The position numbers were made by a program, and so were the translations under genes. Of a stretch of 64,000 nt of DNA, positions 43,838-51,120 are shown piece after piece (position 1 is the stretch's first letter; each line of letters starts with the position of its first letter). The DNA lies in assembly GCA_963770155.1 (NCBI GenBank), contig CAVYOE010000001.1, forward strand, positions 1 to 64,000, read 5' to 3'. The notes under the pieces were generated by a model. That model was not told the DNA's origin. It saw nothing but the letters and a program-made list of their open reading frames with translations, and did no database searches. The DNA is from CAVYOE01 sp963770155 (GTDB lineage Bacteria; Actinomycetota; Thermoleophilia; Solirubrobacterales; 70-9).

Positions 43838-45589
43838 GTGAGCGAGGAGAGAAAGCCGCCGTCGGCGCCGCCCCGAGATCCGGGCATCGAACCCGAGCGC
43901 CTCGCCTCCTACCACCGCTTCACGCGCGAAAAAGGCGTCAACTGGGCGATGTACCTGTTCGTTCGCGGGATCCTGCAGCCGGCGCTCCTTCTGTACTTCC
44001 GGGTCAGCCGAATCGGCCGTGAGCACGCCAAGGTCAAGGGGCCGCTGATCGTCGCCGCCAACCACCGCAGCTTCCTCGATCCGTTCGTGCTCGCCATCTG
44101 CATGCCCTGGGGCCGGCCGTTCCACTTCGTCGCCAAGGTCGAGCTGTTCGAGACGCCCTGGCAGGGCTGGATCCTCAACCGCCTCGGCGCTTATCCGGTC
44201 CGCCGCGGCCAGTCCGACGAAGAGGTGCTCATAACCTCGCGCAAGGTGCTCGAGCGAGGCGGCGTAGTGGGCATCTTCCCCGAGGGCACCCGGATCCGGT
44301 CGGGCTCGCTCGGCCGTCCGCGGCGGGGGTTCGGCCGCCTCGCGCTCGAGACCGGCGCCGCGGTCCTCCCGGTCGCCATTCACGGCACCGAGCACACCCG
44401 CCAGGGCTGGCGCGTCTACCCGCGAAAGGTGAAGGTCCGCGCCGGCCGCGCCCTCACCTTCCCACGGACGGAGAACCCCTCACCGCAGCTCGCCAACTCG
44501 GTCGGGGACCGGGTCTGGCCGGCGATCGAGCTCCAGTGGGAGTGGCTCGGCGGCCTGCCGCCGCTGCGCAAGGCCGCAGTGATCGGCGCCGGCAGCTGGG
44601 GCACCGCGGTCGCAGTGCTACTCGCCCGGGGCGGTCTCGACGTTCAGATCGGTACCCGCTCTCCCGAGCAGGCGGACGCGATGGCCGAGACGCGCGAGAA
44701 CGAGAAGTACCTGCCGGGGGTGCGCTTGCCGGAGAGTCTCCGGGTCAAGCGCGCCCACGAGATCGAACTCGCAGGCTGCGATCTGGTCTGTCTCGCGGTG
44801 CCCTCCAAGGCGCTGCCCGCCGCGGTCGGGGCAATCGGCGACCGGGTGGGCCAGCGCTCTGCCGTGCTGCTCCTCGCCAAGGGCCTGGTGGCGCCGATGG
44901 GCGCTCTGCCCAGCGACTACGTCGCCGACCGGGTGCGCTCCCGCGCGGTCGCTTGCCTCGGCGGCCCCGCCCATGCCAAGGAGGCCGTCTCGGGAACCGC
45001 CGCACTCGTGCTCGGCAGCGTCGATCCCGATCTGCGCGCCCAGTTGGGAGAGGTGTTCGACGAGGCGGGCCTCGTCTGCGAGCGCTCCGATGACATCACC
45101 GGGGTAGAGATCGCCGGGGCGGCAAAGAACGCCGCAGCTCTGGCGGCGGCTGCCGCCGAGCCGCACGGCATGAACGCCGCAGGGATTGCGACGGCCGAGA
45201 TCTGGAGGGAGTGCATGGACTGGAACAAGGCGGCAGGGGGCCACCCCGACACCTTCACCGGGCTGGCCGGGGTCGGCGACCTGACCGCGACAATCCTCGC
45301 CCCCGGCAGCCGCAACCGCCGCGCCGGCGAGCTCCTCGGACAGGGCACACCTGCGGAGCAAATCCCGTCGATCATCGGCCAGGCATCCGAAGGACTCGAC
45401 TCGGTCCCCCTGATCGCCGAGACGGTGACCGAGGCGGGCGTCGAGGCACCTGGCCTGCAAGGCCTGGCCGCGCTGATCGCAGGCGAGATCGAGGCCGGCG
45501 AGTGGATTGCTCGCATCCGTCGCGGCCAGCGCGAACGGCGGGACCTGCCGGTTCCCGTCGAGGCTGCGACACGCCGGGGGAGGGGGTAG
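43838..45589 (+). CDS. Bifunctional PlsC-GpsA fusion: acylglycerol-phosphate acyltransferase and glycerol-3-phosphate dehydrogenase
   Basis: The 583-residue protein joins two enzymes of phosphatidic acid synthesis. Residues 1-240 are a PlsC acyltransferase: VAANHRSFLDPF with H76 and D81 (HX4D) and GIFPEGTRIRSG with FPEGTR at 147-152. Residues 245-575 are GpsA, which makes glycerol-3-phosphate from dihydroxyacetone phosphate: the NAD(P) motif AVIGAGSWGTAVAV (G250), GGPAHAKEAVSG, catalytic K430 in EIAGAAKNAAAL, GLAGVGDLTAT and SRNRRAGELLG. No stop or frameshift separates them, and the linker is short. A plsC start at GTG 43820 is possible, but GTG 43838 fits better. Substrate channelling is inference. 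Confidence 0.93.
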   Translation: MSEERKPPSAPPRDPGIEPERLASYHRFTREKGVNWAMYLFVRGILQPALLLYFRVSRIGREHAKVKGPLIVAANHRSFLDPFVLAICMPWGRPFHFVAKVELFETPWQGWILNRLGAYPVRRGQSDEEVLITSRKVLERGGVVGIFPEGTRIRSGSLGRPRRGFGRLALETGAAVLPVAIHGTEHTRQGWRVYPRKVKVRAGRALTFPRTENPSPQLANSVGDRVWPAIELQWEWLGGLPPLRKAAVIGAGSWGTAVAVLLARGGLDVQIGTRSPEQADAMAETRENEKYLPGVRLPESLRVKRAHEIELAGCDLVCLAVPSKALPAAVGAIGDRVGQRSAVLLLAKGLVAPMGALPSDYVADRVRSRAVACLGGPAHAKEAVSGTAALVLGSVDPDLRAQLGEVFDEAGLVCERSDDITGVEIAGAAKNAAALAAAAAEPHGMNAAGIATAEIWRECMDWNKAAGGHPDTFTGLAGVGDLTATILAPGSRNRRAGELLGQGTPAEQIPSIIGQASEGLDSVPLIAETVTEAGVEAPGLQGLAALIAGEIEAGEWIARIRRGQRERRDLPVPVEAATRRGRG

Positions 45590-45630
45590 GACAGTGGTCG
45601 ACCCTGTGCGCCCGTTTCGTGCAGGAGCTT

Positions 45631-45636
45631 TAGGCT
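45631..45636 (+). promoter_or_regulatory. TAGGCT -10 element, 6 bases before the ECF sigma gene
   Basis: TAGGCT, six bases, GTG 45643, the same arrangement as lysS and ispF. Confidence 0.5.
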
Positions 45637-45642
45637 GCCTGC

Positions 45643-46209
45643 GTGGCGACCGCCTCCAAGGACAAACCGGTTGCGACCGGTGCGGCCAAAGTCGAGCTCG
45701 ATCAGGCCTTCGAGCAGCTCTATCGGGACCACCTGCGCGACGTCTACTCGTATGCGTACTACCGGGTCGGCAACCATCACGACGCCGAGGACCTGACCGA
45801 GCAGGCGTTTCTCCAGGCCTACCGTCACTTCGAGCGCGCCCGGCGGGAGTCCGATGGCCGTCCGCTGCGTCCCTGGCTGATCAGGATCGCGCACAACCTC
45901 GCCTCCAACTACCACCGCGACCGTTCGCGCCGTCCGGAGGCAGCGCTCGACAACGTCGAGCCGCCGTCGGCGCCCCACGGCACGGACAGGATCGCCGAGG
46001 GCCGGGCGGAGCTTCAGCATCTGATGGACTCGATGCAGGAGCTTCCCGGCGACCGCAAGGAGGCGCTGGTCATGCGATTCGCGCTCGGCATGGACAATCG
46101 CGAGATCGCGCGGGCGCTCGGCCGCAGCGACGGCGCGACGAAGGTCTTGATTCACCGGGCGATCAAGCAGCTCTCCGACGAGATGGGTCGGGACGAGGGG
46201 TCGGAATGA
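45643..46209 (+). CDS. ECF-type RNA polymerase sigma factor
   Basis: The 188-residue protein has sigma region 2 (FEQLYRDHLRDVYSYAYYRV, then GNHHDAEDLTEQAFLQAYRH and PWLIRIAHNLASNYHRDRSR) and region 4 (MQELPGDRKEALVMRFALGM, DNREIARALGRSDGATKVLI). No region 3, as in ECF factors. The small membrane protein nine bases downstream may be its anti-sigma-like partner. The start codon has a TAGGCT box. Confidence 0.9.
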   Translation: MATASKDKPVATGAAKVELDQAFEQLYRDHLRDVYSYAYYRVGNHHDAEDLTEQAFLQAYRHFERARRESDGRPLRPWLIRIAHNLASNYHRDRSRRPEAALDNVEPPSAPHGTDRIAEGRAELQHLMDSMQELPGDRKEALVMRFALGMDNREIARALGRSDGATKVLIHRAIKQLSDEMGRDEGSE

Positions 46210-46218
46210 GGAATCGAG

Positions 46219-46560
46219 ATGAGTGAGCACAGCGCACCCACCACCGATGTCGAGGCGCTGCTGAAGAGCGCGCTGCGGCCGATCGAGCCGCCGGAGGATC
46301 TTCCCGGCCGGATGGAGGAGACACTGAGCGCGGTCACGGAGGCGGCAGCGGAGGAGCTCTCCGCCTGGGCCGAGGAGCTCACCGACTCAGAACTGGCCTC
46401 CCTGCGCGACCCCCGCAACTGGGTCCGTCCCGCGGCCGCGATCGCCTCGGGCACCGTCGCCGGTGGCGCCCTCGTCGTACTCGGCATGCGCCGCCGGCGC
46501 AAGCCGCCCGGTGGCCTGCGCGGCGCGGCAAAGAACCTCCGCTCCCGCTTCGAGAACTAG
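46219..46560 (+). CDS. Small membrane protein downstream of the ECF sigma factor
   Basis: The 113-residue protein has an acidic N-terminal cytoplasmic part (VEALLKSALRPIEPPEDLPG, then VTEAAAEELSAWAEELTD), one membrane helix (about residues 71-92; PAAAIASGTVAGGALVVLGM) and a basic tail. The position and topology suggest an anti-sigma factor, but no zinc-binding HxxxCxxC motif is present, so this remains inference. Confidence 0.7.
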   Translation: MSEHSAPTTDVEALLKSALRPIEPPEDLPGRMEETLSAVTEAAAEELSAWAEELTDSELASLRDPRNWVRPAAAIASGTVAGGALVVLGMRRRRKPPGGLRGAAKNLRSRFEN

Positions 46561-46561
46561 C

Positions 46562-47014
46562 TCAGCGCGTCGCAGCCCCACCGGGGCCGGCGCTCGGGGT
46601 TGCCCACGCCGCGCCGATTCCGAGCACGCCGAAGATCAGATGGAGAAAGTTGTCCTCGGCATTGGTCGGGAGAACCTGGCCGATGCTGTCGACTGGCAGA
46701 TCGCCGCTCCCCACCCCGATGAACCCCAGCGCCGAGACGACGAGGTAGACGATGCCGAGGTAGAGCGCGTAGGCGCGCTGCGCCGCGTAGCCGTAGCTGA
46801 CCGCGAGCAGCCCCAGGGCGCCGGTCGCGATGTGGACCAGGTTGTGCCAGCCGTTCACCTCGAGCAGGCCGAAGACCTTGTCGCAGCCCTCGTCGGCGCA
46901 GAGCGCGTCGCCAGTGTCGAAGCCGGCCGCGTAGAAGAACCCGATCACTCCGGCGAGGACGAGCGCCCCGCCGATGAGCAGTGCGTAAAGCCGTGCCGGA
47001 CTTGACCCTTCCAT
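46562..47014 (-). CDS. DUF4383-type membrane protein
   Basis: The 150-residue protein has four membrane helices (about residues 10-30, 54-77, 85-105, 122-140) and the family-like segments GWHNLVHIATGALGLLA and AEDNFLHLIFGVLGI. Two Cys in ALCADEGCDK lie outside the membrane. Function unknown. ATG 47014 starts directly before the first helix. It is convergent with the preceding gene (stops one base apart). Confidence 0.8.
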   Translation of the reverse strand: MEGSSPARLYALLIGGALVLAGVIGFFYAAGFDTGDALCADEGCDKVFGLLEVNGWHNLVHIATGALGLLAVSYGYAAQRAYALYLGIVYLVVSALGFIGVGSGDLPVDSIGQVLPTNAEDNFLHLIFGVLGIGAAWATPSAGPGGAATR

Positions 47015-47059
47015 CGCCCTATTGATACCCAGGCGTGCGGCGGCAAACCGGGCGTCCAT

Positions 47060-47065
47060 TAGGCT
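47060..47065 (+). promoter_or_regulatory. TAGGCT -10 element, 9 bases before the rhomboid gene
   Basis: TAGGCT, nine bases, GTG 47075. It lies in the 60-base gap between divergent genes. Confidence 0.45.
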
Positions 47066-47074
47066 GCCCGGCCC

Positions 47075-47905
47075 GTGGCCGAGACCTGTTACCGACACCC
47101 GGGCCGGGAGACGGCCGTTTCCTGCTCAAACTGCGGGCGGCCGATCTGTCCCGACTGCATGACCTCGACCTCGGTCGGCATGCGTTGCCCGGAGTGTGCG
47201 GGCGACCGGACCGAGGTCCGCACCGCAAGCGGCGGGCTCGACGGCTTCGGCCGCGCCCCGGCGACCTTCATCCTGATCGGGATCAACGCGATCGCCTTCC
47301 TCGCCGAGCTCGGCTCCGGCGGCGGCGGAACCGTCAGCGGCGCCAACGACCTGGTCCGCGACGGCGGCGTCATCGGCCCGGCGATCGACGGCGGCGACTG
47401 GTGGCGAATCGTCACCGGCGGCTTCCTTCACGCGGGCCTGCTCCACCTGCTCTTCAACATGTACGTGCTCTACATCGCCGGAACGCTGCTCGAGCCCGGG
47501 ATCGGGACGCCGCGGTTCCTCGGCATCTACTTCATCTCCCTGCTTGCCGGGTCCGCGGGGGCGCTGCTGCTCGACCCGAACGAGCTCACCGTAGGCGCAT
47601 CCGGTGCCATCTTTGGATTGATGGCGGCCGTGCTCGTGGTCGCCCGCGGCCGGGGCATGGACGAGATCGTCCAGCAGTTCGGCCTCTTCATCGTCCTCAA
47701 CCTGGCGATCACGTTCGCCATCCCCAACATCTCGATTGGCGGCCATCTCGGCGGTCTGATCGGCGGCGGGCTTGCGGCCGCGCTGCTGGTCGGGACCGAG
47801 CGCTCACGGATCACCGGCCCGCAGGTGATCGCGTTCGAAGCGGGAGGCCTGCTCCTCCTCGCCATCGGCGCCACGGTTGCGGCGCTGGCGTTTGCCGCCG
47901 GTTAG
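47075..47905 (+). CDS. Rhomboid family intramembrane serine protease with N-terminal zinc-binding domain
   Basis: The 276-residue protein begins with a Cys/His cluster (C5, H8, C17, C20, C25, C28, C38, C41: a B-box/zinc-ribbon-like arrangement), then six membrane helices. The rhomboid active site is Ser176 in GASGAIFG and His224 in IGGHLGGLIGG. WRIVTGGFLHAGLLHLLFNM is the conserved loop-1/helix-2 region. It cleaves membrane proteins within the bilayer. The zinc domain probably recruits substrates or partners (inference). Confidence 0.92.
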   Translation: MAETCYRHPGRETAVSCSNCGRPICPDCMTSTSVGMRCPECAGDRTEVRTASGGLDGFGRAPATFILIGINAIAFLAELGSGGGGTVSGANDLVRDGGVIGPAIDGGDWWRIVTGGFLHAGLLHLLFNMYVLYIAGTLLEPGIGTPRFLGIYFISLLAGSAGALLLDPNELTVGASGAIFGLMAAVLVVARGRGMDEIVQQFGLFIVLNLAITFAIPNISIGGHLGGLIGGGLAAALLVGTERSRITGPQVIAFEAGGLLLLAIGATVAALAFAAG

Positions 47906-47912
47906 CCGCCGG

Positions 47913-48389
47913 TCAGCCGCCGAGCATCTCGATCCCGTACTCGCGGCCGAGGCCGCCGACTTCCTCGGGATCGAAATCCTCTTCCTTCGGCGGGGGCGGC
48001 AAGGTGCGCTCCCTGGCGGGCTCGCTCAGCTTCCGGACCAGGTCCTCGAAGCCGGCCGGAGTGAGGATGAAGAGCATCCGGCAGCCCTGCTCGCCGACCG
48101 TGTACCGGTGCGGAACGTCGCGCGGCCCGAACAGGAAATCCCCCGGACCGGCATCGACCGTCTTCCCATCGACTTCGAAGGTGGCGCTGCCCTCGAGCAC
48201 CCAGAAGCTCTCGTCCTCGCGGTGATGGACGTGCAGCGGGGCCTCGGCCCCCGGTGGCTCGGTGACGTCGATGATCGCCAGTTCGCCGTTGGTATCTGCG
48301 CCAGATGCCTTGATCACCGCAAGACCTCCCATCCACCAGAGCGCCTCGCCTTCTCCGTCAGAAATGGAGAGGCCTTTCGGGTCAGCCAT
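47913..48389 (-). CDS. Cupin-domain protein
   Basis: The 158-residue protein has a single cupin barrel: motif 1 APLHVHHREDESFWVLEG supplies HxH and Glu, and motif 2 PGDFLFGPRDVPHRYTVG supplies the last His. A metal ion is expected; the reaction is unknown. The C-terminal 35 residues are acidic and Pro-rich. It is two bases downstream of the SRPBCC gene, so it belongs to the 49919-47913 operon. Confidence 0.86.
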   Translation of the reverse strand: MADPKGLSISDGEGEALWWMGGLAVIKASGADTNGELAIIDVTEPPGAEAPLHVHHREDESFWVLEGSATFEVDGKTVDAGPGDFLFGPRDVPHRYTVGEQGCRMLFILTPAGFEDLVRKLSEPARERTLPPPPKEEDFDPEEVGGLGREYGIEMLGG

Positions 48390-48391
48390 GG

Positions 48392-49003
48392 TCAGCCGCC
48401 CAGGCGCTTGCCGATCCCGACCATGATCCGGCCGGGAAGGCGGGCGACACGCTCGAGCGGCTCGGGGAGGAGGTCGAACGGGATCGGCGAGGAGTCGCCG
48501 CCACTCGCCAATCTGGTCGCCGCCGCTGGGCCATCCGAAGCACCAGCGCTCTCGCCCGAGCCTGAGCGCCGTTCGGCTTCAGCCTTGAGCTCCTCGACAA
48601 CCTTCTTCACCGTGCTCTTCTGGACCCGCTTCGCGACCGGGCCGGGGACGCCGCCGCCCGGGTCGATCCCGGCCTTGTACGTGGCGGCGGTGGTTCCGCC
48701 TTTGTCCTCGATCTGCCACTCGCCCTCGAGCCGTTTGATGCCCTCGCCCTCGACGAAGTCCCAGGTGATCTCGTTGGGTCGGTCGTAGCTGTAGCGGAGC
48801 GTGTAGCGGACCTTGCGCACCTTGCCGTCGACCTCGAACTTGACCAGCTCGCCTAGCTTGCTCTTGCGGTCGCGCTCGAGCACCTGGGTCTCGTAGACCG
48901 CCGAGAGCCATCCCGGAAAGCTCTCGTAGTCGGTGATCGCGTCAAAGACCTCGTCGGCGGTGGCGGCGATCTCCTCGGTGTGCTCGGCCCAGCTCAGGCC
49001 CAT
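48392..49003 (-). CDS. SRPBCC (COQ10/START-like) protein
   Basis: The 203-residue protein starts with the cyclase/dehydrase-like pattern ATADEVFDAITDYESFPGWL and KFEVDGKVRKVRYTLRYSYD, with a long C-terminal helix KRVQKSTVKKVVEELKAEAE. A 55-residue Ser/Gly-rich and hydrophobic tail follows. It should bind a hydrophobic ligand. It is adjacent to the BtuF-like gene (one base between) and the cupin gene. Confidence 0.82.
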   Translation of the reverse strand: MGLSWAEHTEEIAATADEVFDAITDYESFPGWLSAVYETQVLERDRKSKLGELVKFEVDGKVRKVRYTLRYSYDRPNEITWDFVEGEGIKRLEGEWQIEDKGGTTAATYKAGIDPGGGVPGPVAKRVQKSTVKKVVEELKAEAERRSGSGESAGASDGPAAATRLASGGDSSPIPFDLLPEPLERVARLPGRIMVGIGKRLGG

Positions 49004-49004
49004 C

Positions 49005-49916
49005 TCAGCTCCTTGCGGCTACGGGCGTCGCTACGGATTCGAACGAGACGCCCTCGGGCGCGTCCACCATATCGGGGTGGAGGAGATGGGCAAGGAGCTC
49101 GGTGCCTTCCACCAGGCGCGGCCCCGGGCGGGAGAACGAAGCGGCGGCGTCCAATGCCCAGACGCTCGTGGCGACGAGAGCGTCGATCTCGCGTGCGTGG
49201 GCCCTGACCTCCTCGGCGGCGCGGGCGCTGTCCCAGCCGCACGGCATCGCCAGGACCACTTCGGGCGCGGCGTCGCGCAGTTCGTCCCACTCCGCCGTTC
49301 GCGACTTCTCCCCGGCCTGCCCGGCGACGTCGGTTCCGCCGGCGGCCTCGATCATCTCCGGAACCCAGTGGCCGCCGATGAACGGGGGATCCAGCCACTC
49401 CAGCGCCAGGACGCGAGGGCGGGGTCCGGCGGCGGTCGTTTCGCGCACTTGGTCGAGACGCCGCTCGAGCTCCCCGCGCAGTCGACCCGCCCGCTCCGTC
49501 GCTCCCGCCGCCTTTCCGAGTCGGGTGACGTCGTCGAGTACCTCCGAGAGGCGCGCCGGGTCGAGCGAGATCACCTCGGGCTCGCCGGGCAGCCGCGACG
49601 CTACCGCGATCACGTCGTCGTAGGACACGGCGCAGACCTGGCACACCGCCTGGGTCACGATCAGGTCGGGTTGGAGCTCGAGGAGCGTCCCCTCGTCGAG
49701 TCCGTAGAGCGGGTCCCCTTCGCCGCGCACCTCGCGGACCGCCGCGTCGATTTCGGCGGCGGGGAGACCTTCGGGAATCGCCGAGCGAGTCAGATGCGGC
49801 AATCTCGCCGCCTCCGGCGGATAGTCGCACTCGTGGGTGACCGCGACCACGCTGTCGCCGAGACCGAGGGCGAACAGCAGCTCGGTTGCCGAGGGCACGA
49901 GGCTTGCGATCCTCAT
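49005..49916 (-). CDS. BtuF-like cobalamin/metal-chelate binding protein without signal peptide
   Basis: The 303-residue protein (from ATG 49916) matches the class III periplasmic binding fold of BtuF: MRIASLVPSATELLFALGLG at the N-terminus, GVTHECDYPPEA-like VAVTHECDYPPEAARLP, PDLIVTQAVCQVCAVSYDDV and LEWLDPPFIGGHWVPEMIEA. It begins directly with the first strand, with no signal peptide or lipobox, so it is predicted cytoplasmic. TAGCCT lies seven bases before ATG 49916; GTG 49919 is an alternative. No ABC transporter genes are adjacent. Confidence 0.83.
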   Translation of the reverse strand: MRIASLVPSATELLFALGLGDSVVAVTHECDYPPEAARLPHLTRSAIPEGLPAAEIDAAVREVRGEGDPLYGLDEGTLLELQPDLIVTQAVCQVCAVSYDDVIAVASRLPGEPEVISLDPARLSEVLDDVTRLGKAAGATERAGRLRGELERRLDQVRETTAAGPRPRVLALEWLDPPFIGGHWVPEMIEAAGGTDVAGQAGEKSRTAEWDELRDAAPEVVLAMPCGWDSARAAEEVRAHAREIDALVATSVWALDAAASFSRPGPRLVEGTELLAHLLHPDMVDAPEGVSFESVATPVAARS

Positions 49917-49923
49917 CACGCAG

Positions 49924-49929
49924 AGGCTA
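49924..49929 (-). promoter_or_regulatory. TAGCCT -10 element for the BtuF-like gene
   Basis: On the minus strand TAGCCT ends seven bases before ATG 49916. Confidence 0.45.
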
Positions 49930-49939
49930 GCCCTCCGGA

Positions 49940-49945
49940 TAGCCT
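49940..49945 (+). promoter_or_regulatory. TAGCCT -10 element, 6 bases before the PCD gene
   Basis: TAGCCT, six bases, ATG 49952. It lies 10 bases from the opposite-strand TAGCCT, so the 32-base gap carries two divergent leaderless-type promoters. Confidence 0.5.
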
Positions 49946-49951
49946 TAGGCC

Positions 49952-50233
49952 ATGGCAGATCTGCTCGAAGACTCCGAGATCGAGAAGCGGCTCGGCGAGC
50001 TGGACGGCTGGTCGCGAGACGGTGACGCGATCACGAAGACGTTCGAGAACGAGGACTTCGTCGGCTCGGTCAAGTTCGTCGACTCGATCGTCGAGCCGGC
50101 CGAGGGGATGAATCACCACCCCGATCTCGAGATCTCCTGGGACAAGGTCACGGTCTCGATCACCAATCACTCCGCCGGCGGCCTCACCGCCGCCGACTTC
50201 GAGCTGGCGCAGAAGATCGACGCCCTGCGCTAG
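49952..50233 (+). CDS. Pterin-4a-carbinolamine dehydratase
   Basis: The enzyme (PCD/DCoH) dehydrates 4a-hydroxytetrahydrobiopterin to the quinonoid dihydropterin. The 93-residue protein has the full signature EGMNHHPDLEISWDKVTVSI with H55, H56 and D58, and TNHSAGGLTAADFELA with H73. No aromatic amino acid hydroxylase is seen in the window, so the pterin role may be in folate or molybdopterin-related recycling (inference). Its stop overlaps the convergent sulfotransferase stop by four bases. Confidence 0.94.
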   Translation: MADLLEDSEIEKRLGELDGWSRDGDAITKTFENEDFVGSVKFVDSIVEPAEGMNHHPDLEISWDKVTVSITNHSAGGLTAADFELAQKIDALR

Positions 50234-51087
50234 AGCGACCAGGTCTCGAAGCGCTTGCCGGTGAGCTCGCGCAGGCGCTGTGCTTGCGGGCCGAGCCGCT
50301 CGGCAAGCTGCTCGCGCAGCCGGTCGTCGAGGCGGGGCCGCTCCACCGGCGGGGCCGACGCCCTCCGGGCAACCGAGCTCAGGGGCCTGCGGATCGGCGT
50401 GGGGAGGCGCCGCCAGGCTTCGCCGATCCGGGAGTCGCGCAACCGCGAGTAGCGCGGCGAGTAGGCCCGCTTGTAGGACCCGACGTTGAGCTCCTCGTCG
50501 AAGCCGGCCGACTCGAACTCGGCGTCGACGCCGAGGAAAGCGAAGATCTCCCGCAGTGCGTCGTGCCGGCGTTGCTGCAGGTCAACCGAGTCGACCACCA
50601 GCACCCGGTCCGCGCCAAAGCGGTCGGTGTAGCGCTCGAGCTGGGTCGCGTAGGAGCTGCCGACGACGTAGGGATTCATCGGATCGTCGAGGTCACCGAG
50701 CACCTCGCGAAACGACCCGTCGATACCGACCGAGGAAGCGTCGTGCACGAAATGGGCCCGGATCCGCTCGATCGGGTCGCGGACCAGGTAGATGTGACGC
50801 GCCTCCGGCACCAGCTCCGAGATCCGTTCCGGCACTCCGCCGCGCAGCGGGTGCTGGGAATAGCTCGGCGAGCAGTCTCCGCGCATGGGGGCGGGGGAGT
50901 TGAAGAGCTGCTCGTAATGCGCTCGGATGCCGACTCGCCCGAACGGCCAGGGTCCGTCCTCCTCGGCGCAGAAGAAGTTGGGCTCTTTCAACACCGGCAC
51001 GTGGACCTCGGGATGAAGGTAGAGGTAGCGGTGCAGACTGGTGGTGCCGGATTGGCCGGCGCCGATCACGAAGAAGTTCGGAAGCAA
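50230..51087 (-). CDS. PAPS-dependent sulfotransferase
   Basis: The 285-residue protein has the 5'-phosphosulfate-binding loop FFVIGAGQSGTTSLHRYLYL at residues 5-24 and the 3'-phosphate-binding IYLVRDPIERIRAHFVHD, with YSQHPLRGGVPERISEL between. A C-terminal basic region contains RRPLSSVARRASAPPVERPR. It transfers sulfate from PAPS to an unknown acceptor, perhaps a lipid or glycan. The start is TTG 51087, with TAGCCT seven bases upstream. Confidence 0.9.
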   Translation of the reverse strand: MLPNFFVIGAGQSGTTSLHRYLYLHPEVHVPVLKEPNFFCAEEDGPWPFGRVGIRAHYEQLFNSPAPMRGDCSPSYSQHPLRGGVPERISELVPEARHIYLVRDPIERIRAHFVHDASSVGIDGSFREVLGDLDDPMNPYVVGSSYATQLERYTDRFGADRVLVVDSVDLQQRRHDALREIFAFLGVDAEFESAGFDEELNVGSYKRAYSPRYSRLRDSRIGEAWRRLPTPIRRPLSSVARRASAPPVERPRLDDRLREQLAERLGPQAQRLRELTGKRFETWSL

Positions 51088-51094
51088 GCGGAGG

Positions 51095-51100
51095 AGGCTA
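51095..51100 (-). promoter_or_regulatory. TAGCCT -10 element for the sulfotransferase gene
   Basis: On the minus strand TAGCCT ends seven bases before TTG 51087; the gap contains CCTCCGC and no SD. Confidence 0.45.
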
Positions 51101-51120
51101 GCGGCGGGTCGCCGCGGGCA

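Noticed and set aside
42205..43887. 560-codon minus-strand open frame across the secreted-protein gene, tRNA-Thr and alcohol dehydrogenase gene
   Set aside because: It would read through a tRNA gene and opposes three well-supported features. The sequence has no recognisable domain.
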